Part shown: one piece after another, positions 23,293-35,350 of the stretch
Numbering within the stretch: position 1 is the first letter of the stretch
Layout of the letters: each line of letters opens with the position of its first letter
Assembly (NCBI RefSeq): GCF_905220565.1
Contig: NC_059421.1
Coordinates: 9,197,501-9,261,500 of the forward strand
Length of the DNA stretch: 64,000 nt
Direction of reading: 5' to 3'
Origin: Melitaea cinxia
Lineage: Eukaryota > Arthropoda > Insecta > Lepidoptera > Nymphalidae
Translations under genes and position numbers: made by a program
Notes under the pieces: model-generated
What the model saw: the letters and a program-made list of their open reading frames with translations, nothing else
Told to the model about the DNA's origin: nothing
The model's database searches: none

Positions 23293-24254
23293 GCGGTATT
23301 TCTATGTATATTTACTAAAAAATATTTAGCTATAACAGTCAGCTGTAACTTATAACAAGCATTAAGTTGCTTACCTTAGGAACAGACGACCATGTGTTTA
23401 TATTATTATATAAGATACTTATATTTATAAATAAAATTAATGTTAAAATTCGTATGAACCTACATTACAGTAAAAAAAAAAAAAAAAATTGTATCAATAG
23501 TTTTCTATTGTTTTTGACTTCATTTATTACAAACAATCAAAAAAAAAAATTGAAAAATTCTTTTTTATAACATTAATATAGAAGTAAGTATAGATAAAGA
23601 TCAAAAGACAGGAATTAAAAATTATCGACGAACAAAAAAAAAAAAATTCGATATTAATCTCGTTTCCGGTGAAATATTGTTTAATCTTTCGACCCCTTAA
23701 AATCGCAAATAGTAACCTTATAAAACTTTATAACATAACAATTCCAATTCCGACATTAAACCAACGAGCCAAATAAAATTACGATACGGGAAAAATGGCG
23801 TATTTCAAAAAACATTACGCCGTACGTAGACATGAAGGAAACTGGGGAAAATCCAGTGAAATATTATAACTAAAGGTTCCGTATCATTAATTTTCTTTAT
23901 AACCGTAGATCATTGAGGATCGCTTTTTACTTTTTGAAACATTTTTCCTCGAACGCTTTAACATCGAATTTGTTGTGTCTGTTAAATGTTTGTTAATTCT
24001 TATTTTTGTGATAATTGATGGCGGTTTTTTTTGAAAATAGAATCACTTGTCATTTGTCTAGATTTCTATAAAACTACTTCTGTGTATTTGACTAATGGGA
24101 TAATATGAGAGTGCTTTTATCAAGAAAAGGTATCGAAGCTTTCCTAAGCTCCTCTAGTGCAAATTAAGATCTGGCGGTCTCTATTATCAAGATATCTTTT
24201 GTATTTTTTTTCTATCAAAAATTGGGACTCAATATAATTATATCATATATTGTT

Positions 24255-24312
24255 GGTTGGCGGAAACTCGAGGTGTAGCGGGTTAGATTAAGTTCCGATT
24301 ATTCTCCTACAC
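24255..24312 (+). repeat. SINE family A fragment, degenerate
   Basis: TTGGCGGAAACTCGAGGTGT and TTCTCCTACACGAAG keep the order of the A element. Confidence 0.4.
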
Positions 24313-25144
24313 GAAGTACAATATCTCTTGAATCTTAATAATCACTTGGCAAATGAGACAATAATAAATTTGAATAATGGACAAAAGCAGTAGAAAAATA
24401 TGGGAGTTTTTATGACGCTGGCTTGCATTTAAGATATTTATCTTAACCTATTATTGCGAAACGATGAAGAGGTAATCTTTCAAGAGTAACTGTCAAGTTC
24501 GTTGCTAGCTCTTTTTGAAGTCTACTTTCGGAGACAGTGGTAGCTACAATTTAGTTATAATAATTATATTATTGTAAAATTACATAGCAAAAGCGGTTTG
24601 CAACCTACTCGGATAAGTAAGTTGCAGATTGCCATTTGAAACCACCTTTTTAATTTCCTTATATATTTTCATCCTGTTCGATTGCTCGTAAGAAATCGCC
24701 GAGTCAGCGATAAGGCCATTGTTGCAACTGAGTACTTAATTTCATTTACCTTATAACATTGGTGGATAAAAGTGTTAATCAATAATTTAACATTAATCTT
24801 ATAGATTTTCCACACGTAATAACGAACCCTAAAACCACAAGGGTCATTCCATAAACAAGAACGTTTTGAAGTACTCTCGAAACGGAGCACGAATTTATTT
24901 CGCCTCGGTACAGTAATGATAATCTACCGGAAAAATTATATAACCTTTCCTTGTAAGGGAAATTGTGGGTCGCACGAATTTCGCTTTTATTATATTTTAG
25001 ATTGGTATTGTAATGTTTGGTACCACCTTAAATCGTACCTGTTTTGTTATATTGGGGTGATATTTGACGTTTCATTTGCCGGAGTTTTCGAAGGGATGAG
25101 GGAATTACAGACACGTTGTTATTACAAAAGTGGCAAATAAGCCT

Positions 25145-25365
25145 TACAGTTCACGTGGTGCTAAGTGGATACCGAAGGTTATGGATGCTAGTAATATCAG
25201 AAAAATTAGAAGCGCGTTAGTAACCCTATCCTCGACCTCTACTCTCCCCTAAAAGATCTGGACTTACTCACAACAGGAACACAACACTAATTGAGATCTT
25301 CGTAAGGTATTCAGTCAAGCTCAAAGTTATGAGCAAGATAATGCCTGCTGTGACCAACCTTGATA
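25145..25365 (-). repeat. Retroposon family B, diverged
   Basis: GCGCGTTAGTAACCCTATCC, CTTACTCACAACAGGAACAC, ATCTTCGTAAGG and GAGCAAGATAATGCCTGCTG. Confidence 0.6.
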
Positions 25366-25797
25366 AAATAAACATGTGACAGAGTACATAAAGAATCACA
25401 TGACATATAGTAGGGCGTGATGGGAAGAATGTGAATGAGAACGGGAAGGGAATGGTAAAGGACGGAATAAAATAGGAGGCATTTGTCAAACGAAGAGACA
25501 TTAACAAACTTTGTTAAATATTTTAATGGTAACTCCTGCAGATTACTGTCTTAGAATGAACTTCACAGGGTATGTAAGCTTTTGAAAAGTTAGGACAACT
25601 TACATAGATGGATGGCATATGTATTTCTAATTAATGGATTGCTATTTGTATATAAAATCTTTTATATATATATACGTAGTATTAAAGACAAACTTTCCAC
25701 CGCAATTTTATCTTCATGGAATACATGATTTTGACAGTTCTCACTAAAAATATAGCTTATGTCACTGAGTGATAATGTAACATTCTATCAGTGAATA

Positions 25798-26075
25798 TTT
25801 TTTATGTAACTAGTTCGGCAAACATGCGACGCGATGGTAAGCGATTACCGTAGCTTATAAACGTCTGCAACTCCAGAAGCATCGCAAGCGCTTTACCTAC
25901 CCAATTCACAATGCCCCCCTGGAGATTTGGTCACCTTACTCACCAACAGGAACACAATATTGCTTAAATACAGCATTATTTAGCTGTGATCTTCTGTAAG
26001 GTCTGAAAGGTGGTAAGTGGTGTCTGGTAAGTACTGTCCCAGTCAGGCTGCTCCATATTTTGAGCAGGAAATTTC
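25798..26075 (-). repeat. Retroposon family B, full length
   Basis: TTTTTTATGTAACTAGTTCG, GATTACCGTAGCTTATAAAC, CTTACTCACCAACAGGAACA and CAGGCTGCTCCATATTTTGA. A 14-bp local duplication (GGTGGTAAGTGGTG region) interrupts the GGTCxxxGTACT part. Confidence 0.8.
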
Positions 26076-26159
26076 AAAAAAAAAATATTGAATATTACAA
26101 ATAATACCACTTTTTGCTATCAGTTCAGACGGTAAATATTTGTATTGGTTATAGAGATG

Positions 26160-26262
26160 CGGCAATCATAGAGTGGGCGTTTGTGCTCGTGTGTTTTTTT
26201 CTAATCCCCGACACAACAGTAAATCCTATTATATTACTGGGGGCCGTTGTGTTTGAAGTGTT
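26160..26262 (+). repeat. SINE head-body fragment (as at 69-270)
   Basis: GTGGGCGTTTGTGCTCGTGT, CCCCGACACAACAGTAAATC and GGGGGCCGTTGTGTTTGAAG. Confidence 0.5.
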
Positions 26263-26964
26263 TTATATCAAAATATAATAAAATTATCCAATCAGTGAGT
26301 TAAACTAAATAAATAAATATATTAAGTATTAAATACAGCTAAATGAAAATAAATCTTCAATTCCTTTTCGTACACAAATCATTCGTTATAATTTTCACAT
26401 TCATTAAATTTCATAATCTGACGTGACGTTTTATTTTTATATTTGACCTTTTCATCTGATTTGCAAATTAAATTGTAATCTCGCAGAGCTTAAAGCTTTT
26501 AACTTGAATAATTGCTTTTGTAATGAAGATATATGGTACATATTTATAAATATAAATTGAACAGACATTTCTTGCGACGAAAAAAAAAACAAATAGGCAA
26601 AGGGTTCTACTAAAAGCTACTAAAAATAAGGTTTAGATGTCCTGCTAAAATGCAAAATTATTACTTATCATTACATATATTAATGGGGAGGATACTGGCT
26701 TTTGAAACACAGTGCAAACTAATGCAGGAGTCAGGGTATCTGTGTAATTTATGACTATGTCCAATAAAGATTATTATTGTTATTACCTTCACAGTACATT
26801 TTGATTTACTTAACACTAGGCAGGAGAATAAATTATACAATTAAAATTAAGAATAACCTACATAGACTAGAACCTACGGAGTTTCAGTTACATTTTCACT
26901 TATTCTATGTGATAGATAATTTATTCATATACAAAATTGATTTCATTTTCATCTTCATCAAAAC

Positions 26965-27165
26965 TAAAAATCAAAAATCAAAAACAGCTTTATCCAAATA
27001 GGCCCCAAGAGCACTTTCGAATCGTCATTTTACAAATTAAAACTTTAAAAATAAATTATTATATTTGTAGAAGTAAAGCTACTAACGATGCGGAATGTAG
27101 ATTCTGCAGAAAGGAATCGGCAAGAGTGCGGAGTTCCGCAGTTACTCTTTTGAAAAATAATATAT
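26965..27165 (-). repeat. Family G repeat
   Basis: TTTATCCAAATAGGCCCCAA, GAGCACTTTCGAATCGTCAT, GATTCTGCAGAAAGGAATCG and CCGCAGTTACTCTTTTG. The ORFs on both strands here are repeat sequence. Confidence 0.65.
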
Positions 27166-27756
27166 AATCATCAGTTACAGAAATCGACGGAATCCATTTT
27201 GAAATGTAGAGAGAAGTATGCAAACCAATGCTTGCGTTAAATATAACAACCAACTGTTATATATATATAACAAATATTATATCCAGATTCACGAAGGACC
27301 TTGAAACGCGAAAAGCAAACTACGCAGTTGAAAATAATATACTTCTTAAGAAAATGTAAAATACTTTTTTAACCGGTTCAAACACTAAAGTTGAAAAAAA
27401 AAAACAATATTCCCAGCAGTACTCTAACTGCACCCGTGTCAGATCAACTCTCAAACGAATCACAGGTTCGTGTCAAACGTTATTCCTAAGTATTGACATG
27501 TTGACAACCAATATACTGAGCCACTGGATGGGGTTAGATGGAATTCTATTAGGTTTACGTGAACGAGTTATGAGAGGTTCATGGATATAGAGATGTGCTA
27601 TTTGAAGATCATAATTTGAATATATATTTTTCATAATTTATTATTGAAGTTGCTTCTCGGAAAGATTTCGTTTTGTCAAAAGTTAATCATAAAAATTAAA
27701 TAATCTAGCGTTTGCTAAGTGATCACTTTAGTTATATCTCGTTTTTATTTTTATTT

Positions 27757-27866
27757 AAAACCTTGTTTGGGCCTTAAGGATCATACAAAAAAAAAAATAG
27801 CCGAATCGGTCGAGCCATTCTCGAGTTATGCACTTAGCAATATTCATTTTTATTTATATATTAATA
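27757..27866 (-). mobile_element. Helitron-like family D fragment
   Basis: CCTTGTTTGGGCCTTAAGGA, CGGTCGAGCCATTCTCGAGT and TTATTTATATATT, the reverse of 11,186. Confidence 0.65.
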
Positions 27867-28606
27867 GATATATGAAAAAATTATGGAGTGTGGTCTAAAC
27901 TATATTTTTTTTCAGTTCCACCAATCTCTGTATTAAGGGTCACACGGACACTATAGAAGAGATTATAATGAAATTAGGCTCAATTTGAGTCTACGCGAGC
28001 TGGGAATATAAATATACGTTTTATACCAAATTTTCTATAGTTCATATAGGATATCATATCGTAAACGATGCTCCAAGTGTAGCTTGTGTTAATAATAAAC
28101 TCTTTCATACAGATGATATAAAGAACATGCCGTTAGAATCTTCTCAAATTCAATGACATTTATTTTTACAGCAACCAACTTGGTCAATTCCTTGTTCCTA
28201 CTGGTCGTTTGTTCTTCATAAAATCCAACCAAGGAATGAGTACCCTCTGTTACAAGCGAGTCTTTATATAAGTTGAGTCAAATCAGCAACAATGTGTAGG
28301 AAATTAAAATTAATGGCCAAGAGGAAGTAGCTCAGATAAGCCTGGACCCATACAAAATATGCATTGTAACCATTGTTTTTTTACTGCAAACTATAACTGT
28401 GAAATAATAATTACTTCAATCTGGTGTATTAGAAAGTCAAACAATGACCAAAACGAATCCACGTCTTTTGTTCAGCCATCAGGGATATTACACAACAATT
28501 TTGAGACATAACTGTTTCCTCCGTAAAATACAAAAAAATAGCACACTCTTTACTTTAATAGCATTGTTTAATACATTTCAAACTTGAGTAATGCCGACCA
28601 AAATCT

Positions 28607-28929
28607 TATCACCATTATCACTTCGGCCTATTGTAGTCCACTGCTGGTCATAAGACTCCACGAGTTCGCGCCAAAAATGGCGTGAACTCGTGGATAGGCC
28701 GATTGATGACCGAAGGGCTGACTTTGTCGTACCAAAGACACTGCCTGTCCGTCTTCAGCCTATGTATTTCAAAGCCAGCAGTTGGATGGTTATCCCGCCA
28801 TCGGTCGGCTGTTTAAGTTTCAAGATTGTAGTGGAACTGTGTTATCCCTTAGTCGCCTCTTACGACACCCACGGGACGAGAGAGGGGTGGGTATATTCTT
28901 TACAGCCATAACTACACAGCTAGACCAGC
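28607..28929 (-). repeat. Retroposon family C, full length with 9-bp TSD
   Basis: Flanked by CCAAAATCT (28598-28606, 28930-28938). Inside are CGGCCTATTGTAGTCCACTG, GTGAACTCGTGGATAGGCCG (an internal deletion relative to other copies), GCCAGCAGTTGGATGGTTAT and ACGACACCCACGGGACGAGA. The 73-codon frame within is not a gene. Confidence 0.8.
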
Positions 28930-29224
28930 CCAAAATCTAGCTGAACGAAAACTAGCTTTGATAACCACTTATCAACACCAAAGTCATGTTTGAAAGTAGA
29001 AAGATTTTTAGAAGATTTGATCTAAATCTGTCATGCTTTGATTAGTAGACAAAACAAAGGTTGTAAATATTATAAAGTGGATGACGATGATGCCTTCGAT
29101 TGATCAACCATTGAGAGTACTCCAAGGTCACCAAGAAATAATACATTGATAGATTTCTTTCAGTCAAGATATGTGACAGAATTTATATTGTAACACAGTG
29201 TTTCTTAAAGTATCTTAGTGCAAA

Positions 29225-29360
29225 TTCTTCTCAATAGCTTCAATAAACGACTTTTTTCTGCAGAGTCTACATTCTAAATCGATGCAAGCTTCGCATTTAC
29301 CAAAAGATTTGTGCGTGCTTTTTTCAAGCCTACTTAAATAAAGAAATTTGATTTGATACA
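29225..29360 (+). repeat. Family G repeat, 3' end
   Basis: CTGCAGAGTCTACATTCTAA, CAAGCCTACTTAAATAAAGA and TTTGATTTGATAC, showing the tail-like end of the family. Confidence 0.6.
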
Positions 29361-29799
29361 GACACAAAATTATCAGATTTCCTTTTGAAACCATAACACA
29401 GAAATTTCAGTCTCAACACATGTCATGACTTCGACTAGGCGTTTCTAGAACAAGAGCAAATTTATTCTATTCTACACTGCATCAATATAAACTAATATCA
29501 GGCTACAGTTAAATAGTCATTTAGAAACCTCAATATGCCAGGCGTTCAAAGTCAATACGCTTCAAGCTTGACATCGTCACATCTAGCACTAAACTATCGT
29601 TGGTAACTAGTGATGCATATAACAAATATCGACATCCAATATCCCGCTATGAATGTTCGGATCGAATAGCGATACTTTCGTTTGGCATTATTATATTAAA
29701 ACCATCCCTTATCTTGAATGGTATGTATTTTGATTAATTGTCTGTTGGACTGTGTATGAAAGTAAATGTACCGTTTTAATGTCAATTATTTAATATTTT

Positions 29800-30068
29800 T
29801 TAATCGACTTCAGAAAAGGGGTTATCGATTTGGCTGTATGCTTTTTTATGTATGTTATCTCCGATTTTTTATAGAGTGGACAAATTTCGATGATTCTCTT
29901 ATTAAGCGAAAGGTGTCGCTTGTCACGTGATCAAATACAATTTAGATCTGACCAACTACTTTTTGAGTTATATCGAATAATGCGTATTTATTTGACTATT
30001 TTTAGCTATTTTTGTCGATGTAATTGAAGTCGTTTTTTTTTTTAATTTGTGAGAATACACAATTATAA
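29800..30068 (+). repeat. Family I repeat
   Basis: ATCGACTTCAGAAAAGGGGT, TTTCGATGATTCTCTTATTA, GTCACGTGATCAAATACAAT and TTGTCGATGTAATTGAAGTC. Confidence 0.65.
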
Positions 30069-30206
30069 TTCTATAAGAACCTTTTCCAACGTACCAATGG
30101 TCCAGCCATTCTCGATTTCAGCGCTTAGTAACATATTTATATGTTCATAGTACAGAGTTCCATCAATAATGAAAATTACATATTTGATTCCTGTTTGAAG
30201 CAGATA

Positions 30207-31665
30207 TCTATAATCTATAATCTATAATATATATAAAAGCGAAAGGTCACTCACTCATCACGAAATCTCCGAAACTATAACACCTACAAACTTGAAATTT
30301 GGCAAGAAGGCTCCTTATAGGGCATAGACATCCGCTAAGAACGGATTTTACGAAACTCGACCACTAAGGGGGTAAAACGGGGGTTGCAATTTTGTATGAA
30401 AGTCCTATGTTTTTGAAGTAAGAGACTTGAAATTTAAAATGTATGCCTTATAGATGATGAGAAGGTGTCCAAATAATGTATCTTAAGAAATCAATTCCCT
30501 TTTGGGGTTAAAACGGGGGATGGTACGTTTACTCACTTATAACGAAATCTCCGAAACTATAACACCTACAAACTTGAAATTTAGCAGATAGGCTTCTTAT
30601 AGAGCGTGGACATTCGCTAAGAACGGATTTTACGAAATTCGACCCCTAAGGGGGTAAAACGGGTATCGGAAGTTTGTATGAAAATCCTATGTTTTTGAAG
30701 TAAGAGACTTGAAATTTAAAATTTATGCTCTATAGATGGTGAGGTGTCCAAATAATGTATATGTAGAAAGCAACTCCCTTTTGGGATTAAAACGGGGGAT
30801 GATAGATTGACTCACTCATTACGAAATCTCCGGAACTATAACAGGTACAAACTTGAAATTTGGCAGGTAGGTTCCTTATAGGGCGGAGACATCTGCTAAG
30901 AACTGATTTTACGAAACTCGACCCTTAAGGGGATAAAACGGGGGTCGGAAGTTTGTATGAAAGTCCTATGTTTTTGAAGTAAGAGACTTTAAATTTAAAA
31001 TGTATGTTCTATAGATAGTAGAAAGGTGACCAAATAATTTATCTTTAGAAATCAACTCCTTTTTGGGGTTAAAACGGGGGATGGTAGGTTAACGCCCTCA
31101 TCACGAAGTCTCCGAAACTATAACAGCTACAAACTTGAAATAAAACGGGGGTCGGAAGTTTGTATGAAAGTCCTATGTTTTTGAAGTAAGAGACTTGAAA
31201 TTTAAAATGTATGCTCTATAGATGGTGAGGAGGTGTCCAAATAATGCATCGTAATCTATATATATAAAACAGAAAGGTCACTAACTCACTCATCACGAGA
31301 ACTCAAAAACCGCTGGAAGGTCTATCTATGCAGGTTGGACAAAGATAAAATTTGGCAGGGAGGTAGATTATAGTTAGCAGACGTCCGCTAAGAACGGATT
31401 TTACGATATTCCACCGCTAAGGGGGTTTAATTGGTGTTGATAGTTTGTATGAAACATATACAGTCTGAAAATAAAACTAAAAATGCGCTGTATAGAGAGG
31501 TTTTATAAAAATAACTATTAAATTATACTAAATTGTGCCTTTTAAAAAGTTACTCAGTTTGATAAGCATTTCAAGTGACTGAAATAAAGGATAATTTGTG
31601 TTAAACATCTTAATAGTAATGCATACCTTCATAACCACGCGGACGTAGTCGCGGGCAACAGTTAG
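30207..31665 (+). mobile_element. Helitron-like element(s) with internal ~280-bp tandem units
   Basis: Three near-complete and one internally deleted copy of a unit run head to tail, with CGAAATCTCC-type landmarks at 30261, 30543, 30822 and (CGAAGTCTCC) 31104: periods of 282, 279 and 282 bp. Each has GCTAAGAACGGATTTTACGA, CTAAGGGGGTAAAACGGG and GAAAGTCCTATGTTTTTGAA. The fourth lacks about 120 bp between AACTTGAAA and TAAAACGGG. A related unit starts at 31,250 (TATATATATAAAACAGAAAG) and ends CGCGGACGTAGTCGCGGGCA near 31,650. The 5' part (AATCTATAATATATATAAAA) and the GC-rich hairpin near the end fit non-autonomous lepidopteran Helitrons. No Rep/helicase ORF is present. Confidence 0.75.
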
Positions 31666-31669
31666 TGTA

Positions 31670-31890
31670 TTATAAAACAAAGTCCCCAAAAGTGTATGTG
31701 ATCGATTCGCTCAAAATCTACTGAACGGATTTTCATGCGGTTTCACCATTGGAGAGAGGGCTCCACCATTGGCAAGAGGAAGTTTTATGGAACGGCTAAG
31801 CCGATTTTGATGAGAGTTTCACTGGAAGTTTGCCGGGAAAACTTTGTGACACTCTAATTTCAACGCGGGCGAAGCCGCGGGCACAGCTAG
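31670..31890 (+). mobile_element. Non-autonomous Helitron with hairpin and CTAG|T end
   Basis: Runs from TATTATAAAACAAAGTCCCC through GATCGATTCGCTCAAAATCT and ends CGCGGGCGAAGCCGCGGGCA followed by CAGCTAG|T. The CGCGG/CCGCG palindrome about 10 bp before CTAG is the classic Helitron 3' hairpin position. It abuts the tandem array and may be its 3' end. Confidence 0.75.
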
Positions 31891-32124
31891 TTTCGTATGT
31901 TTACAAATATTCAACTTTAAGTTTTTGTCTGGTTTTATAAATTTGCTGATACAATGTTATTGTTACATAAGTTATTTGTTAATAAATACAACTCCATTCG
32001 TAGTTATGACGAAATTTCGTATCACTAGACAATAGTACCAACACAGCAAAAAAAAACTCAGATTTGATTGCTGTTTTAAGGAGATATTTTATATTTATAT
32101 ATTTTGTATTCTACCTATCTATTC

Positions 32125-32290
32125 TATATATATTATTTTACTTTATTGCACAATATATTAAAGAATTGTACAAAAGTCGGGCTTAATGCTGCATTCTCTA
32201 CCAGCCAACCTTAGGACGTAAGGAGCGAATGTTTGTCGGTGTGCAGAATTGGGTATTTCTAAAATTCACATTAAGAGAAAAAAAGAGAAT
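32125..32290 (-). repeat. LINE 3' tail, reverse orientation
   Basis: CTTTATTGCACAATATATTA, TTGTACAAAAGTCGGGCTTA and GCATTCTCTACCAGCCAACC. TTTATT at the left is a reversed AATAAA. It has the general form of family J but a different body. Confidence 0.5.
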
Positions 32291-32394
32291 AAATGAGAGA
32301 AAAAATAAGGTATAGTTAGTGACAATCGTTATATTATATATATGAGCAAATAATTCATATACATACTATAAAAATACAAACAATATATACTATA

Positions 32395-33975
32395 CAGGGT
32401 GGCCGATCACTTGACGTCATAAAAAAAAATTTAGGTCCGGTATGTTGTGGGGTATCCGAATCACCCCCATGTATGTTACGCGATTTTTTATAGTTTAGGA
32501 GTTATGAATTTTTTTCGATTTTATGAGAAATTTCGACTTAACCATCTTAAAAAATTTCTAAAAAAAAAGCAAAAATTTTTTTTGGGTTTTATTTTTTGCA
32601 ACTGAATTCGCATAAGTTATACTTTTATGCATAAAATAATCAGCTTCGTCGCTTTGATGAAAGTTATGAAAATGTTGGTCTAAAGTCAAAAATCTACGTT
32701 CCGTGAATTAGGACTTAAATTTTCAATTTTAAATTAAAAATCTAAACAGGTGACCTTATGATTTCTTAGTTAGTCTTAAAAATGCGCCAGACTCTCAGCT
32801 TTCATAATAATAAAAAAAAGCCGTACTTAATATGGAAAATTTGGCTAAAATCGGTCTTCAAAGACAGCAAGGTGGAGAATTCTTAAAATTAGCCTATTGA
32901 TTAAAAAAAATTTTTTATCATTCCTAAGGCTAATTAATGATTAGAAAATGCTGGAAACCTATTTTGTTGGTTGGATAAGAAAAGTTTTAGGCTTTTAAGT
33001 AAGAACGAGATCATAATGTTAAAATCATTTAATATTTTTAAAATTTATAATAAATGTTCAACGTGGCCAGTTCCAGAAACAATACACATTCTATACCGTC
33101 GTAAAAAACGGCAAATTTTACCTGCAATAACAATGGGCTGAAAGAATAAGAAACTATATTGCTATCTCCCTCACTCTCGGTGGCAAAGAGGCCGATCGCA
33201 ACTGATCACAGCTAGTTCGTTAGTTACTGATCTCAGTTGTGCTCACATTGTGTTTACTGCTACTTGTGTCACCATTCGTTATTTCATTGCTGCTGAAGGT
33301 GGCCACGTTGAACATTTATTATAAATTTTAAAAATATTAAATGATTTTAACATTATGATCTCGTTCTTACTTAAAAGCCTAAAACTTTTCTTATCCAACC
33401 AACAAAATAGGTTTCCAGCATTTTCTAATCATTAATTAGCCTTAGGAATGATAAAAAAATGTTTTTAATCAATAGGCTAATTTTAAGAATTCTCCACCTT
33501 GCTGTCTTTGAAGACCGATTTTAGCCAAATTTTCCATATTAAGTACAGCTTTTTTATTATTATTATGAAAGCTGAGAGTCTGGCGCATTTTTAAGACTAA
33601 CTAAGAAATCATAAGATCACTTGTTTAGATTTTTAATTTAAAATTGAAAATTTAAGTCCTAATTCACGGAACGTAGATTTTTGACTTTAGACCAACATTT
33701 TCATAACTTTCATCAAAGCGACGAAGCTGATTATTTTATGCATAAAAGTATAACTTATGCGAATTTAGTTGCAAATGATAAAACCCAAAAAAAATTTTTG
33801 CTTTTTTTTTTAGAAATTTTTTAAGATGGTTAAGTCGAAATTTCTCATAAAATCGAAAAAAATTCATAACTTCTAAACTATAAAAAATCGCGTAACATAC
33901 ATGGGGGTGATTCGGATACCCCACAACATACCGGACCTAAATTTTTTTTATGACGTCAAGTGATCGGCCACCCTG
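32395..33975. mobile_element. 1.58-kb foldback element with ~675-bp inverted arms
   Basis: The left arm 32395-33069 and right arm 33300-33975 are near-identical inverted copies around a 230-bp loop (33070-33299). The outer ends are CAGGGTGGCCGATCACTTGA and its reverse complement, each next to TA (32393-32394 and 33976-33977), which fits a TA target duplication as in Tc1/mariner-like or PIF-like elements. Differences between arms are few: single substitutions near 32600/33770 and a short poly-A change. No transposase ORF is present; the 62-codon minus ORF at 33736-33924 is arm sequence. The superfamily is not assigned. Confidence 0.9.
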
Positions 33976-34205
33976 TATATTATATTATTTTTATATTTGT
34001 AATATAACTATCTGTAAATATTTAGTTCTTTACTTTTGATTTTTAGTTTTTTTTTTTATTATTGTGATCTTAAGGTTACTAACTAATCAATATTTTTGTA
34101 AAGTAAAATAAACCGTAGTAAATTGATGCAATGTGAACATATTTTCTAAGTTATTGATTTGGATGTTTTTTCTTCTGAGTCTCCCAAGCGTGTTGGCAGG
34201 AGCAC

Positions 34206-34264
34206 ATAAAACTATTAATCTTGTTTGTTATCATAAACACCTGATAGCGACCGTAACTCTTTGT
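34206..34264 (+). repeat. SINE family A, short internal piece
   Basis: GTTTGTTATCATAAACACCT and GATAGCGACCGTAACTC. Confidence 0.5.
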
Positions 34265-34525
34265 ATATTAATTTTCAATATTCATATACTATTGGTATCA
34301 CACAGTATGTTTAAATATGGCCTAACTGTATTAAAAATAATTTTATTCTAAAAATAATTATGTCTGCTTGCAAATGAAAAAAAAAAAATCAAAACATTTT
34401 CTCAATGCAAATCGAACCCAAAAACGTCATTACGGCGAGAACTCGTACCACTGTACTAGAATGGCTTACTGGTCACGTGCTATTGTGTATTCCACGTGTA
34501 TTCACGAACAATGCGGAACTTTCCC

Positions 34526-34742
34526 TTCAGCCTATCGCAGTCCACAGCTGGACAAAGGCCTCCACAAGTTCATGCCAAAAACGGCGTGAACTCATATGTT
34601 TTGCCCAGAGTCACCACGCTGGACAAAACACTGGCTGGGTTGGTGACCAAAGGGCTGGCTTTGTCGCACCATAGACGCTGCTGTCCGTCTTCGGTCTGTG
34701 TATTTCAAAGTCAGCAGTTGGATGGTTACCTCGCCAACTTAT
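34526..34742 (-). repeat. Retroposon family C, 5'-truncated
   Basis: CAGCCTATCGCAGTCCACAG, GCCAAAAACGGCGTGAACTC, CTGTCCGTCTTCGGTCTGTG and GCAGTTGGATGGTTACCTCG, where it stops. An extra CAAAACACTGG is inserted after the CACGCTGG landmark. Three overlapping plus-strand ORFs here are repeat sequence. Confidence 0.75.
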
Positions 34743-35048
34743 GCTGATATATGCTGAACTTAATTGTGTGTTAATCCGACTTACACATAGCCATGTTCTA
34801 TTTTTTACTCAACAATTATAATATTATTCTCTGACATGTCTATTCATAAAACAATAAAAAAAGCTAAATAGTGATGTTAATCAATAATGATTGTTGATCG
34901 AAACCCAATTTAATTGTATACGACAATCGTTTGCTAATTGATAACGAAAACTTGCTTAATTATTGACGATATAGCGCCCAATTAGTGATGTGTATTGACC
35001 AATTATCGAGAGTCGTGTGTAAGTTTACAATCAATTATTTCTGAACTA

Positions 35049-35049
<1 letters not shown>

Positions 35050-35091
<42 letters not shown>
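35050..35091. repeat. (TA)n microsatellite
   Basis: About 20 uninterrupted AT dinucleotides. Confidence 0.95.
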
Positions 35092-35093
<2 letters not shown>

Positions 35094-35199
35094 AGAATTG
35101 AAACTGTTGAAAGCTGTGGAATTTGAACACAATTCCGTATTTGATTTGTTTATTAAGACATACACATTGCTGCGATTTTATTTGCTCTTTGGGCATAAC

Positions 35200-35350
35200 A
35201 TGAAATATCCTGCTCAAAATATGGAGCAGCCCAACTAGGGTCTAACATTGTTTTCAAGCAGTGTTGTGTTCCTGTTGGTAAGTAAGGTGACCAGAGCTCC
35301 TGGGGGAAAATAGGGTTAGGCTCGGCAACGCGCTTGCGATGTTTCTAGTT
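35200..35350 (+). repeat. Retroposon family B, 3'-truncated
   Basis: ATATCCTGCTCAAAATATGG, AGCAGCCCAACTAGGG, GTGTTCCTGTTGGTAAGTAA and GGCAACGCGCTTGCGATGTT. The AGGTCGAGGTACTACCC part is deleted and the element stops before its tail. Confidence 0.7.
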
